Shown here one piece after another: positions 1 through 16,663 of a DNA stretch of 64,000 nt. The notes under the pieces were generated by a model. It was not told the DNA's origin and did not search any database. It was given only the letters and a program-made list of their open reading frames with translations. The position numbers and the translations under genes are program-made. The DNA is from Macrotrachela quadricornifera. Lineage: Eukaryota > Rotifera > Eurotatoria > Philodinida > Philodinidae. Each line of letters opens with the position of its first letter. Positions within the stretch are counted from its first letter, which is position 1. The DNA lies in assembly GCA_022393335.1 (NCBI GenBank), contig JAJEKB010000900.1, forward strand, positions 66,084 through 130,083, written 5' to 3'.

Positions 1-40
1 CAAAAAAGCATTTCAAACTTAAATAAAAAATAAAGTATGT

Positions 41-3852
<3,812 letters not shown>

Positions 3853-5052
3853 TTTTTTTAAGATAATACAATAATTGACTACGTCAAAACAAGGACATAT
3901 ACGACCCAAATAGAACAAATGTGTGTAGGGTAAAAAAACGGCACTATGTTGCTCACTATATGTTCTTCTACCCTTTTTTCTTTTTCTTCTCTCTTCTCGT
4001 TTTATTATCCTTTTCTTTTTTTTATTGATCGATTGATGCTATTATTAACACTAAGGATTTTATGTACTTTGAAGAATTAAGTAGTTATTTGATATGTATT
4101 TATTTAGTTGTGCACCTGTTCCTTAAAGTTAATGGTTATATCTCGATTAACAATAGATAAAAAACGCAAACAAGCATTTTGTTTTTCTTTTTAACATTTA
4201 AATGATATCACACTGTAATACGTGACTAACATTAGAATTCGCAAGTTCGTTACTTGTTATTATTAATTTAACCAGATGGATCTAATTTTTTTTTTCTGGT
4301 TTAAGAATTATTTTTATAGATGTCATAAAGACCAATCATATAAAGCATACAATATGCAAGAGAAAAACAATTCACCACTCAAGATATTATCACGTCTTGA
4401 TGAGAAAAAAAAGGAATAATTTCCAGCTGATAGACAAAAACAGACGTTTCGAAGGAGAAAGAAAAGCAAAGCTTATTTTTTGTTTTGCTTTGTTTGACAG
4501 TGTTAACCTTGTTTATGTTTCCGAAGAAAAAATATTGACTGATTATCAAGATGTATGAAAGCGATACATCATCTTAGAGTAAAGTGCAAATTAATCGTGT
4601 TTTTTTTCCGAAGAGTAACGGAAAAAAATATCTCTTTACAATTAAGATTAAAAAATTGATTTTATCTAATGCCTTTTCATGTCTATATTAATCCTTTTTA
4701 TTCAACTATATATCTGTTTATCTAAACATAAATCTTTTTATATTTATAATGAGTTTTGGAAATCGTAAGTCACGTCATCTATAGAAATCCATTTATTACT
4801 AAGCGCTACTATCGTTGATTTTTTATTTTTAAAAAATATATTTTAAAATAATAAAATCATATTTTCTATAAAAATATATTATTTATTTAATAATTAATTT
4901 TCCTTTTTTTTTTTTTTTATAACCAATGGTGGTATTCCTTTTTTTGTTCTTAGTAAACAATTCAATATGGTGGTGAATGGTGCTAATCATTTATTTATTT
5001 TTCATAATACATATATTACTTTTTACTTCTAGATATTTTAGTAAGTTTTATC
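3853..5052. other. Intergenic region between divergent NT5C2 and ubiquitin-eL40 genes
   Basis: AT-rich sequence with poly-A/T runs. It must contain both promoters and 5' UTRs. Around 4920-4985 a stretch with two ATGGTGG-like words could belong to a 5' UTR exon of the ubiquitin gene. I see no gene in it. Confidence 0.5.
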
Positions 5053-5723
<671 letters not shown>

Positions 5724-8211
5724 ATATATATATATACATTTTTTTATTTTTTTGTTTTGCTCATGTATGATCATGTTAAACTGCAAAAAAAATAACGAAC
5801 AGATGAAGATAAAAAAAAACGAAATCACATCAAAATAAAATAACAAAAGAAGAATGTAAAAAAAAACAAAAGATTAAATCTATATGATTGTATAATGTCG
5901 ACTTATGTTAATTTCAAAGAAAAAAAAAGCACAATTTGTTTTCATGAAAATAAAAGTGTTAGGATCAAAGGTAAGGATACTTCTCGGAGCATATTAAGAA
6001 CAATAGATGGGTTTATATTTTAAAAAATAGTTGGATATATCATAGATAGAATGATATTGAGCTTCTAAAAATCATAAAGTAAAAGATTGGCGATTCTAAA
6101 ACGCAAATAAAAGCCATTGAAAGAATCATTATTTTACATAGAAAATATAGGCGATCTCTTCTAAATTGATGAGAAAAAATTATCAAGAGCAATTTGAAAC
6201 AGACTTGATTCATAAGTGATGAATCAATAAATACATGGTTAAATTGAATAAAATGAATTTTGCCATAGATATCTGACAATGATCGAAAAAAAAGTACTTG
6301 CTCGCTTTAGACATAATCCTCATCCAGCGTTGTGTATTATATTTATTTTGATGAAAGTTACGAAAAATTTTTGTTAATTTTTTAGATGAATAATTAAAAT
6401 AAGATTTGAGATATCATCTTGTTTTGATTATTTTAAGAACGAATAAATTAAGATTATGACTTTTTCTACAATTTGTACTTGTTTGAGAAAAATAATATAC
6501 ATGGGCAAGATTATATGTTTTATGTGTGTTAAGTTATTGTAGATACTCTGAAAAAAATTGACTTTAGAAGCGCTTTAGTTCAAAGGAGTTATCACTAAAA
6601 AACTAGCGTTAGCGATGTGGCTAAAAAAAAACCATGAGGTGATAATCAGATAAGAATTTCTGTTTGTAGGCTTGATAGGATGGATCTGTAGAGAGCCAGT
6701 GATTATAAGAGAAATTTTACTATAAATGTGGCTTAGACCTTAGAAGCTATTCTAAAATTTTTAGATTTTTAACTCTTGTTGTTATCGAGATATTCACTGA
6801 TTACTGCTTAACTAATTAATTTTAATCAGGCAGCATTCGAAAGCTGCAGCATCTTTACGTATGTGTATGGAACAGAAATTTATCCAGAAGAAATATTCTT
6901 GTAAAATATTAGAGCAAAATGAAAGGTAGGTATGTCCTATTCTATCTGATTTTGCCGATACGTGTAATTTAACTATAATAATAATGACGACATTCAGTTC
7001 GATATATACGAATGAACACTATCTTTATAAAGAATAGAAAGGTTAAAATATCGTAAAATCTCATTTCAAGGATGAGGGTGTCAAAAATAAGATTAAGGAA
7101 ACATGAACTTTCGAAGAATTAACTATTCTATCTATATCCATATATTATCAACTGATTATTTATTTAGGATTTGTCTTGAATTTTTTAACCTTAAAAGATT
7201 CTCTCCCTGAAAAGTTACAAATAAAACAATCATTAATCAAAAACATGAGAATATATTTTTTTATTTTTAAAGATTAATCATGTCTTATCAAAGACGATTT
7301 GAATAAATTGATACTTTCACATTAAAAATGAAAGTTCAAATGAATCATTTAAATCAATTAATATATATTCATTTTCGATATAAAATTATTCTGTAATGAC
7401 ATACATATTAGTTGTATAATGCGTGATGTTTTATCTTAATAATTTAATAAAAATCAAACTTTAACTAATCTCAAAATATATGCATTGTATTAATTCAGTT
7501 TTTTATAATTGGTTGACGCCATACTTTCTAAAAACAAGTGATAGAAATCATTTTATGTTTCATCTTAGTGCGAAGATGCCTAATAATAGTGTAACACATT
7601 AAATGAATATTCTTACACCTACAATTCATATTCGTAAAATAGCAAGTTATCTGATTCGTCATCTAGTTTTTCTATTAATAAAATATATCACTCTTTTTCT
7701 TGTATATCTTATTCGTATATTTATAAAAATAAATAAATAAATAATTATTTTCGAGTACAAATATTTCTAAATCAAGACATTAAATTGTCTCATGACGTAA
7801 ATGAAAAAACTGAAGCGTTGAGAGCTTCAGGCAATATATATATATTTACCATTTCACAATACTAATTTTTAATGCGAAAAGCAAAGAAGAAAAATATTGT
7901 TAAATATCGTATTTATTACGTTTCGTTTTTGGGTACATTAATATTATTTCATTACTGTATAGAGTAAGTGTCGTTTTTCTTTTTGTTTTTTTTTCAAGGC
8001 TAAGATCTATCTCCTATTCATATATATACATTTTAAAACAATAAATTGCAAAAGACCATGACGAAACATTTTATTTTTATTTGAAAAAAAAACAAGCTCA
8101 TAAAAAGAAAATTAAATAAAAAAAAAAAAAGAGAAATACCATTTATTCTTTATCAATCGACTATTAAATACACCATTTTAATATATTTTTTCAATCATTT
8201 TTTTAAGAACA
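5724..8211. other. 2.5-kb intergenic region, no gene seen
   Basis: Downstream of the ubiquitin-eL40 stop and upstream of SLC26. AT-rich with homopolymer runs. The longest open frame (minus strand, 6279-6040) has no recognisable motif and atypical composition, so I treat it as chance. The last few hundred bases should hold the SLC26 promoter. Confidence 0.5.
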
Positions 8212-11200
8212 ATGACTCGATTTAGTTCAAAAGATAATAGTAAAGATAAAAAGGAACATTCTGTAGAATTTTCAACAACAGAATTACCACCACCACCACC
8301 AATAACAACAACATCTCATGGAAATATTTATACAAAATTTGAAGATGAAGCATTACCAAAACGAAAAAGTATATTTACAGTTGAAAAATTAAATGAACGA
8401 TATAATCTTAATCAAGATTTTGGTCAAAGTACAGTTGATGGTACATGGCGTTATATTAAAAAATATTATAAACCAACGCCAGCTTTTTTTAAAAGACAAT
8501 TATTTAAACGAATACCATTTCTTCAATGGATACGAGAATATAATGTGAAAGAATGGCTTGTATCAGATATTGTATCGGGTTTAACTATTGGTATTGTGCA
8601 TATACCTCAAGGTAAAAAAAAAGAAAACAAAATTTTTTTTTTCTATAAAAATATAAAAATATGTTTCTTAGGACTTGGATATGCAATTCTTGCTGGTCTT
8701 CCACCTGTTACTGGTCTTTATGTTTCTTTTTTTCCGGTTATTCTCTATGCTTTTCTTGGTTCATCACGACATTTAAGTATTGGTAAGATCGATCTCATTC
8801 ATATAATTAAATAGATTACAAATAAAATTCTTTTCTTTTTTTTCTTATAGGTACTTTTGCAGTTTCTTCTCTAATGATTCTTGCTGCTGTTAATAGTAGA
8901 GTAGGAACACTTATTCCACCAGGTGCTATTACATCAAATGAGAATAATAATACAAGTGCTAATAATGATATGAATTTTACAAGTACCGGCTATACAGAAG
9001 CATATACATCTACTTTGGGTTCAACAATATCTTCAATAGCATCAACAATGAGATCATCAAATAATAATCGATATTTAAGTAATGATCCAGCTCAAGCTCG
9101 TATAATGGTTGGTGCCGCATTAGCACTTGTTGCTGGTTTCATACATTTAGCTATGGCTATACTTCATTTTGGTTATGTTACGGTTTATTTATCTGATTCA
9201 ATTGTACAAGGTTTTACAACTGGTTGTGCTATACATATAATAACAAGTCAAATACCACCATTACTTGGTATTAAAATACCAACAATTAATGGACAATCAA
9301 AAGTAATTAAGGTAAAAGAAAAGAAATTAATTTTTAAGTTAAAAAAATATTATATACATTTATTTATTATAGAGTTGGATTGAAATTTTTAAAAATATTA
9401 AATATTCAAATGGTGCAACATGTATATGTAGTGCAATTAGTATTGCTCTATTTGCTGGTGTTAGAGATAATATTAATGAACGTTTTAAAGGACGAATGCC
9501 AATACCTGTTCCTATCGAATTAATTATCGTAAGTTATAATTAATTTAATTACATTTTCGAAATAAAAATAAGCTTATTAGATCTACTGATAATGTTGAGT
9601 TTTAAAAGAACAGAATTAATATACACTTAGGATAATTCAAAAGTAGTGATCCATATACCTTATTTTCGTATAGAAGATTTCGAGAAATTTTATTTTTTTT
9701 ATGAGATAATAAAGAAAACAAAGCTCTATTTTCTGTAGTATTTTATCAATATTCAACTGATTTCCTAATAGTAAAATTTCGATAAGAAATGTCTTTTGTT
9801 GAAAACTTCACTTTTGAATGAAACAGATCAACTGACTACAGTTTCCTTAGAAAACAAAATATAGTATGAAAAGTTCTACAATTTACATACGATCATTGTT
9901 TTTTATAGTTACATATTTTGTTTTCGAAACGAACAAAATTTTGAGCGTCCCATTTTTCCATCATGTGAAAACCATGTTCTTTTTAATACACAATGAATTT
10001 ATTTTTTTTCTTGCTTCATATATAAAATAAGCAATGACATGTAAGAAAATAATTACTAGATATAATATTTGTTACATTTCTAGGTTATTCTTGGTACTGG
10101 TCTTTCAGCTGCATTTGATTTTAATCGACGTTGGAAAATTAGTATTGTTGGGAGTCTTCCATTAGGGTAAATAAAAAAAGAAAAAAAAGAATTTCACAAA
10201 AGTATTTCTTCTTCTATAGAATTCCGTCACCTGTTGCTCCTCCAATGGCAGCAATATCAGATGTAATAGGTGATGCAGTTGCAATAGCTATTGTATGTTT
10301 TGTAGTTAATATAAGTATGGCAAAATTATTTGCAACAAAATATAAATATCAAATAAGTCCAAATCAAGAACTTTTTTCATATGCAGTTGGAAATATTGTT
10401 ACTGCATTTTTTAATGGTTTTCCAGCTTGTGTTGCATTATCACGATGTGCTGTAGTTGAAGGAACTGGTGGAAAAACTCAAGTAATAAAGAGAACGAAAG
10501 AAAAAAAAATCTTTTTATTTTTCATTTGAATTTTCTTAAAGATAGTTGGAATTTTGGCATCAATTGTCGTATTAATTGTTATACTAGTTGTTGGTCCATT
10601 ATTTCGTACATTACCAAATTCATGTTTAGCAGCTATTATAGTAACAGCAATGAAAAATATGCTTTTACAAACAAAACAATTACCTATATTATGGCGTATA
10701 AATAAACTTGAATTTTTAGCTTGGATAATAACATTTTGGGGTGTTGTTTTACTTGATGTTGATTATGGTTTATATATTGGTGTTGTAGCAATGATTTTTT
10801 TATTAATTGTACGTTCTCAACGACCACATGCAACATCACTTGGTTATTTATCATCTGCTGGTATTTATGAAGATAAAAATGCATATCCAACAGCAACTGA
10901 TGTACCAAATATAAAAATATTTCGTTTTGAAGAAAATATTTATTATGCTAATGTTGATATGTTTAAAAAATTATTTATTAAACGTATTGGTTTTCGTGTT
11001 GATGATCAAATAAAAGAACTGAATAATGAAATACAAAATATTGAACGTGAATATAAATTACGTTTAACAAAACCAAATAAACAATTTTTAAATATAAAAC
11101 GACATTTTAATAAAGAAAAATCCATAGATTCAAATGAAACAATTTCTAATGAAAATATTGAAATAGATGAAAGTAAAATAATTGAAGAAAAAAATGAAAA

Positions 11201-11818
11201 AGTATTATTTAATATATAGATTTTATTTTTTAAAAATAAAATTTATTTTATTTATTATAGATTGAAGAAATTAAAAGACAATATCGACCAAATTTTGATC
11301 ATATTATTATTGATTGTTCGCCTGTTAATTATATGGATATGATGGGTATTAAAGCATTAATACAAGTAAATAATAGTTTTTGTTTTTATTTAATATTTAT
11401 TAGAATAATATTTTTAGATTTATAAAGATTATAAAGAAATTGGTGTAACGGTTTTACTTTGTCAAGTTCGACGTATGAGTCTTTTTTCTTTTCTTATTGA
11501 TTTTAAAATATAAGAAAATATTTTTTCTTTTAGCTGTTGTTTATCAACAATTAAAACGTATGAGTTATATGGATATTGCTGGTAAAGAAAGTATTCATGT
11601 TACTATTAATGATGCAGTTATGCATGCATTAAGAACAGTATGATATTATACTTTTACTGTTAAATTATATTGTCTCTTTTTTTTTGTCTTAGCGCGCAGC
11701 TCGTAATTCAATTGTATACTTACCTGGTGCTCCAACGCCTTTTGTTGGAATTGAAAATGTTGCTTATACCGGTGATGATGAAGAACATAGTGACGCTTTA
11801 GTTCAGAGTTATTTTTAG
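8212..11818 (+). CDS. SLC26/SulP family anion transporter with C-terminal STAS domain
   Basis: Membrane anion exchanger or channel of the SLC26 (prestin/pendrin/sulfate transporter) family. The cytosolic N-terminus (8212-8570) has a poly-Pro run and the family segment before TM1. The signature PQGLGYAILAGLPPVTGLY spans the first splice junction (8611/8673), followed by FFPVILYAFLGSSRHLSIG. Transmembrane segments continue through 9530, 10084-10170, 10220-10480 and 10544-10850. The first extracellular loop is long and Ser/Thr/Asn-rich (8920-9080), with candidate N-glycosylation sites. A STAS domain starts near 10900 (IFRFEENIYYANVDMFKK), is interrupted by a charged insertion (11010-11215), and resumes with FDHIIIDCSPVNYMD at 11297. 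The stop is at 11816-11818. Introns are mostly short; one (about 9530-10083) is 0.55 kb. The transported anion cannot be read from sequence. Confidence 0.92.
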
Positions 11819-12941
11819 TTTTTATTCTATATATTTAGTATATATATGAATATTTATTTATTTTTTTGTATTATTGCATAAAAATAAACACGCTTTTACG
11901 GTTCGATATAATGAGTATAATTTAGCGTTAAAAAATTTTTTTTTTGTGATTAAATTTATTTAAATATTCAATTTAAATAGATAAATATATTAAAATTCTT
12001 TAGATTATTCGTGAAAATGATTCATAACAGTTCACAATATCATTTAGGATAATAATGGATGAATAAGATTATACTGACCACTTGTGTTTATTTTGTTTGA
12101 AAAGTTGAGACATAATCTACAGATTTTATTTTAGCTTCATTCGATAGATAATATTGTTGTTCGTTTTTTCAAATACGTTTTTCTTGCTAGTATAAAATTG
12201 AAAAAGAGTAAAACTTATTCAGTCGTCTAACTGCAATCTCCTGTTTTCGACAGATAATAATTCATTTGTATAAGCCTGTACTCATCAAATTTGACGATAA
12301 CTGAACAGTATTTACCGTCAATAGATGGAGAATTTTCTGTTCTATGCTTTCATAATCTTCAAAATATTTTCTTTTAAAAGTGTGAAGCATACATTAAAAG
12401 ATGTAGAATGTTATGGAAAAATCTATTATATATAAATATTCGTCAAAACTGTAATTTTAAAAAATTATTATTTGTTTTCTTGTTTTTCTTATTATTGCAG
12501 TTGGATAAATAAGTAGATTTGAACCTTTTCAGTTTTATACTGACAAGAAAACCATATTTGAAAAACAAAGTACACAATTATATTGATACAAAAATTCTCT
12601 ATCGAATGCTCTTGGAATAACCTCTCCAAATAAAAGCAATCAGTTTAATCTGGCTCATCCATTAGTTAAAGCATCATTATCAATTCAATAATCTTGAATT
12701 CAGTAATTTTAGTTTTTAGTATAAGCATAGAGAAAATTATTTCAGTATTCGATTGATAAAAAACATTATTTTATTATAAATATAAATGAAATTTTTATTC
12801 CTCATGATATAAATATATATGTTAGTTTCTAGTTGTACTAATTAAAATCAACATAATCTTGTTCCTATGAAAAATTAGTAAAAAAAAAATTCGACTACAA
12901 AATATAAAACTATAGAACTAAAAAAAAAGAAATATCACAAT
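11819..12941. other. Convergent intergenic region between SLC26 and ERG4-type genes
   Basis: Both neighbours end here, so it contains two 3' UTRs. An AATAAA-like word (aaaataaac) follows the SLC26 stop by about 60 bases. No open frame or repeat of note. Confidence 0.5.
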
Positions 12942-14270
12942 TCAAATAAGTCCAGGAATAAATGCATATGGTACGCGTTCACAATAAATTTTCCAATCTT
13001 TACCATATTTAACTTTACATCGAGCTACATCACGTGTATAACGATGAATAATCATACCGAAAAAGAAAACTGGATAAAAATAAGGTAAAATACCTGGCCA
13101 TTGATGACATGATAATGCCCAACATGTTGCCATACATATATCAGCTGTATAATGTGGTTTACGACAATATTTCCACCAACCATCAATTAATAATGTTGAA
13201 CCACATGTAGTTTTTAAATATTTAGGATCTTTTAATGTATTCCATGGAACTTGTGGAAATGCATTTCGTGCTACATAAGTTCCACGTTGTTGCATACGAA
13301 AACGATTTTTTTGTGCTTGTGATGAATCCCATATATAATATGCAAGAAAAAGTACGATAAATAAAATAATAATTAATGTCATTGATATACCTTCAGTTGG
13401 TTTTTGTGTTCGTAAAGAATTAACAAGAATATAATAAGCTTGAAATGCATATACAAATGGAACACCTGCTAAGTTCCAATAGATTAACATCCAACCCCAT
13501 TTTTCATAAAATATATCCCATGTTGTTGGAATACATTCTTCACCTTTCATACAAGCATTTATATAGAGTAATTGAGCTGTTAAAATAAGTAACATTGGCC
13601 ATGTAATAGTATGAAATGCTTCATATTGTTTTAATGCAGCAGAAACAATCAAAAGAAATAATAAAAGCCATGATAAACGTACTTCAGCTAACATTTTAAG
13701 ATCTATATCTTGTCCTAAAATTTTAATACGTGGATTTAACCAAATTCCCATAAAAAAATCATAAATAGGTGAATGTGTCATTCGACATGTTTGATTGGTT
13801 TTTAATGCATAAAAATGAATAATTATTGATAAAATATCACTACATATCACAGCTACACAAAGTACTGAACCAAATTGATCAGCTAATATTGTTAATCGTA
13901 ATATTCCCGTTGAATGAAGTATAGCAACAAGTATTAATGTTACATACCAACTACTTAATGCATTACAATTATATGTATATTGTCGATTATTTTCAGTAGG
14001 TACTGGTAAACCTTTAATTTTTAATCCAGGTAAAATAGCAGCAAATATAAGTTGTAAAAGACAAAATCCAGTATATATAAAAAATGCTGACCATGTTGGT
14101 GAACATGATTCTTTAAAATTTTCGATTAACTCATTAAATGATGATGGATAATAAAGGCCACCTGAATTATATCGAAGTGATAAAGTAAAATAAAATGGTA
14201 CAAAATGAGAAAATATCATTAAACCAATAGCTCCTGATGTACCACCAAATTCTTTTTCAACTTTACCCAT
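12942..14270 (-). CDS. ERG4-type sterol C24(28)-reductase, single coding exon
   Basis: A 442-residue polytopic membrane protein of the ERG4/ERG24 sterol reductase family, NADPH-dependent and expected in the ER. Several blocks match ERG4, the C24(28) reductase that finishes ergosterol synthesis, rather than DHCR7 or C14 reductases: an N-terminal EFGGTSGAIGLMI; IYDFFMGIWLNPRIKIL; EVRLSWLLLF; the loop NACMKGEECIPTTWDIFYEK; WNLAGVPFVYAFQ; FPQVPWNTLKDPKYL; then DGWWKYCRKPHYTADI, PYFYP.FF, KYGKDW and a VPYAFIPGLI end. Length is close to yeast ERG4 (about 470). The coding part is intron-free, while every complete neighbour is intron-rich. A 5' UTR intron is likely (14290-14368). Base composition matches its neighbours, so any transfer would be old. 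A chance DHCR7-like reading was considered and rejected. Substrate is inferred from the family. Confidence 0.9.
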   Translation of the reverse strand: MGKVEKEFGGTSGAIGLMIFSHFVPFYFTLSLRYNSGGLYYPSSFNELIENFKESCSPTWSAFFIYTGFCLLQLIFAAILPGLKIKGLPVPTENNRQYTYNCNALSSWYVTLILVAILHSTGILRLTILADQFGSVLCVAVICSDILSIIIHFYALKTNQTCRMTHSPIYDFFMGIWLNPRIKILGQDIDLKMLAEVRLSWLLLFLLIVSAALKQYEAFHTITWPMLLILTAQLLYINACMKGEECIPTTWDIFYEKWGWMLIYWNLAGVPFVYAFQAYYILVNSLRTQKPTEGISMTLIIILFIVLFLAYYIWDSSQAQKNRFRMQQRGTYVARNAFPQVPWNTLKDPKYLKTTCGSTLLIDGWWKYCRKPHYTADICMATCWALSCHQWPGILPYFYPVFFFGMIIHRYTRDVARCKVKYGKDWKIYCERVPYAFIPGLI

Positions 14271-14289
14271 CCTTAATAATATTTAATAT

Positions 14290-14368
14290 CTAAAAAATAT
14301 GATAAAAAATAAAAGTTAAAAACGGACGATGTATATGTAGAGCATTTTACAGTAATTTATTTACATAC
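14290..14368 (-). other. Probable 5' UTR intron of the ERG4-type gene
   Basis: Reading the minus strand, a donor AAAG|GTATGTAA at 14368 and an acceptor TATTTTTTAG ending at 14290 bracket 79 bases, which is typical intron size here. The short exon that follows leads into the start ATG at 14270. No transcript evidence is available. Confidence 0.5.
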
Positions 14369-14369
14369 C

Positions 14370-16663
14370 TTTACTTATCGCTAAGCACATATGACTCATC
14401 AATAGCTGATAACATCAGTACAACAAACTTATCGTTGTCAAGACATCAGCAGTAATGCATATTTTGATTAAAAAAATATCACTATACATATGAAAATATG
14501 GAACATACAGAAATGCCAATGTTAATTACTTCTTTTCATTAACACATACTGTCATCTATCATGCTTCAATTGATTCATATATTTTTCGTGCGACATTTGT
14601 TCTGTTCTGCTCTTGTACACTCTATGAGCAAAGATTTCTAAAGAATATTCAAGTATAGCATAATTTTAAAATAAACGAAATAGATTTTAATATTGATTAA
14701 TTGACTATCTTAATCTAAAGTATAACTTGCAAACAAATGTGAAGAATATCAAATAGTTTATCATTGTGTAACTATGTTTTGTAGTCTTACTCAATGACAA
14801 AATAATATAAGAAACAATCTGTAATATAGGATGATAGATTACGTTCATATTCGATAAAACCTACGATTATATAAGATATTCATAATATACGGTTATTATC
14901 TGTGAATATTAACCAGTTGATTATCATTTGAATCGATATGAATTTGATGCTCTTGATTAGCACTGTATCGAGTTGACTAAAAGTAACATAACAACGAAAG
15001 AAAGATTAAATATTTCCATTACAACTCGACCAAATTGGCTCATTTTTCTTTGTTTAACATAGAGACATATTTATACTATAAATCCATTGGAACAGGATTG
15101 GTAAAAACCGTTGTTAAGCATATGTTTTTCTGTTCTTATTTAGGAAAAAATAAAATTTTTTTGTTGAGATCAATAGTTAAACTTAATAAAAATTCTTATT
15201 AATCTTGTCCGTATAGATTTGGAGTATGAACATCCTTCTATCCTTAGTACTTTTTTTTGTTGTTATGTTAGCTTTGGCTGATCTAGTATGCCTATGTAAT
15301 TGTGAAAATGATACTTCCTATTCAATTAATATTAATTTTGTATACGTTTTAATCTTTAAAACCTTTATATTAAAAGAAAAAATAAATCAATATTCTCTTA
15401 AATATATACAAAATATTTGAATGATATTATAACGAAATCATGACGATTTTATATGGTATTAATTGTATGCATACATTCTGTTTATTCAAAGCTAAACGCC
15501 TCTCATATAAAAAAATATTTGAACGAAAATTTCGTTTAAAATTTCATTGATGATTAGTCATAATTATAATCGATTGAAGAACGACTATAAAGAAAGTATT
15601 TATATTTATGATTAATCAGAATAATCAATACAATTTTGAATTGTAAGACTATTTTCTTCTTATAATCGATTTCAATGTGATTTTTTTTTAAATAACGAAT
15701 CCTTCTACGTGGATTAATCTTAAGTTCATATAAAAATAATTTCTTGTTTTTAAGATATTTCATCTCAATCTATTTGAGTACGTGTTATGATTTAAACTCT
15801 TATATTTTAGCACTAATTCTTTTTCAATAATAAAACGAACAGAATTAGTTTTTCATTTTTTCAAAATATTTAAAAGGTATGAAATTTCAGATGTAGAGTG
15901 TATCAGAAAACGAATGATAATATACAATAAAAGTCGATGAATAATAAAGTAAATCAACGTCTTCCGCTTCCATACTATTGACTTAATTAAGGTAAAGAAA
16001 GATTGGTCCCGGCATTTTTGTCGTTTCTTCTCTTTTACGACATTCGTCGTTTGAGTTTTTTTCAACAAAATAGCTCCATGATAAGTACTTGTGCGTTTAC
16101 AATTTTAAAATAAAAACTCTTATATTATTTCAATAGTTTAATGTGACCTAGCACCGTTTTTCTTTCAAGCAAGATGAAATATTTGTATAAATTTTTCTGC
16201 ATGAATCACTAAAGCATTGAGTGGCATGTCAATTCGTCTTTTTTTTCCTTGGTTTATTGAAAAAAAATACTGAGACTAAATATACATTTTCTCTTCTTTC
16301 TCTTTTTCCTTCAAAATAAAAAAAAGAATATTTTTCAGGTAAGGTGAACAAGAGAAAACATACATATTACCGATTAAGACGTGACTTTTTTTTGTGTGTT
16401 CGATAGAATGAAAAAAAAAAACTTACTACAAGCGTTACGGACGATTGTTTTTCGGTTGCATAAACATATAGTTTTTCATTAGTATTAAGTCGTTATTTTC
16501 ATATTATGCCTTTTTTTTTCATATGCGTTGATTTGTCATAAAAAACAAATATTACTAAGTTAATGTTATACTTTTCTTTTATTGAATAAACGAACGAAAT
16601 GTTTTTGACAATAATATACATTTTTTTTTCTAGCGATTATATGATTGAAACATAATAAATAAA
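14370..16663. other. Divergent intergenic region between ERG4-type and ABCA genes
   Basis: 2.3 kb of AT-rich DNA that should contain both promoters. A 64-codon open frame at 15226-15420 starts with a signal-peptide-like hydrophobic stretch (MNILLSLVLFFVVMLALADL), but the rest looks like translated intergenic sequence and I do not call a gene. Confidence 0.45.

Noticed and set aside
12942..14270. Reading the sterol reductase as DHCR7 or a C14 reductase (TM7SF2/LBR), as expected in animals
   Set aside because: The KGEE...TWD loop, the N-terminal EFGG block and the WNLAGVP segment fit ERG4 rather than those families; formal phylogeny still needed.
15226..15420. Small open frame with signal-peptide-like start
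   Set aside because: After about 25 residues it degenerates into AT-rich translation, with no splice partner or motif.
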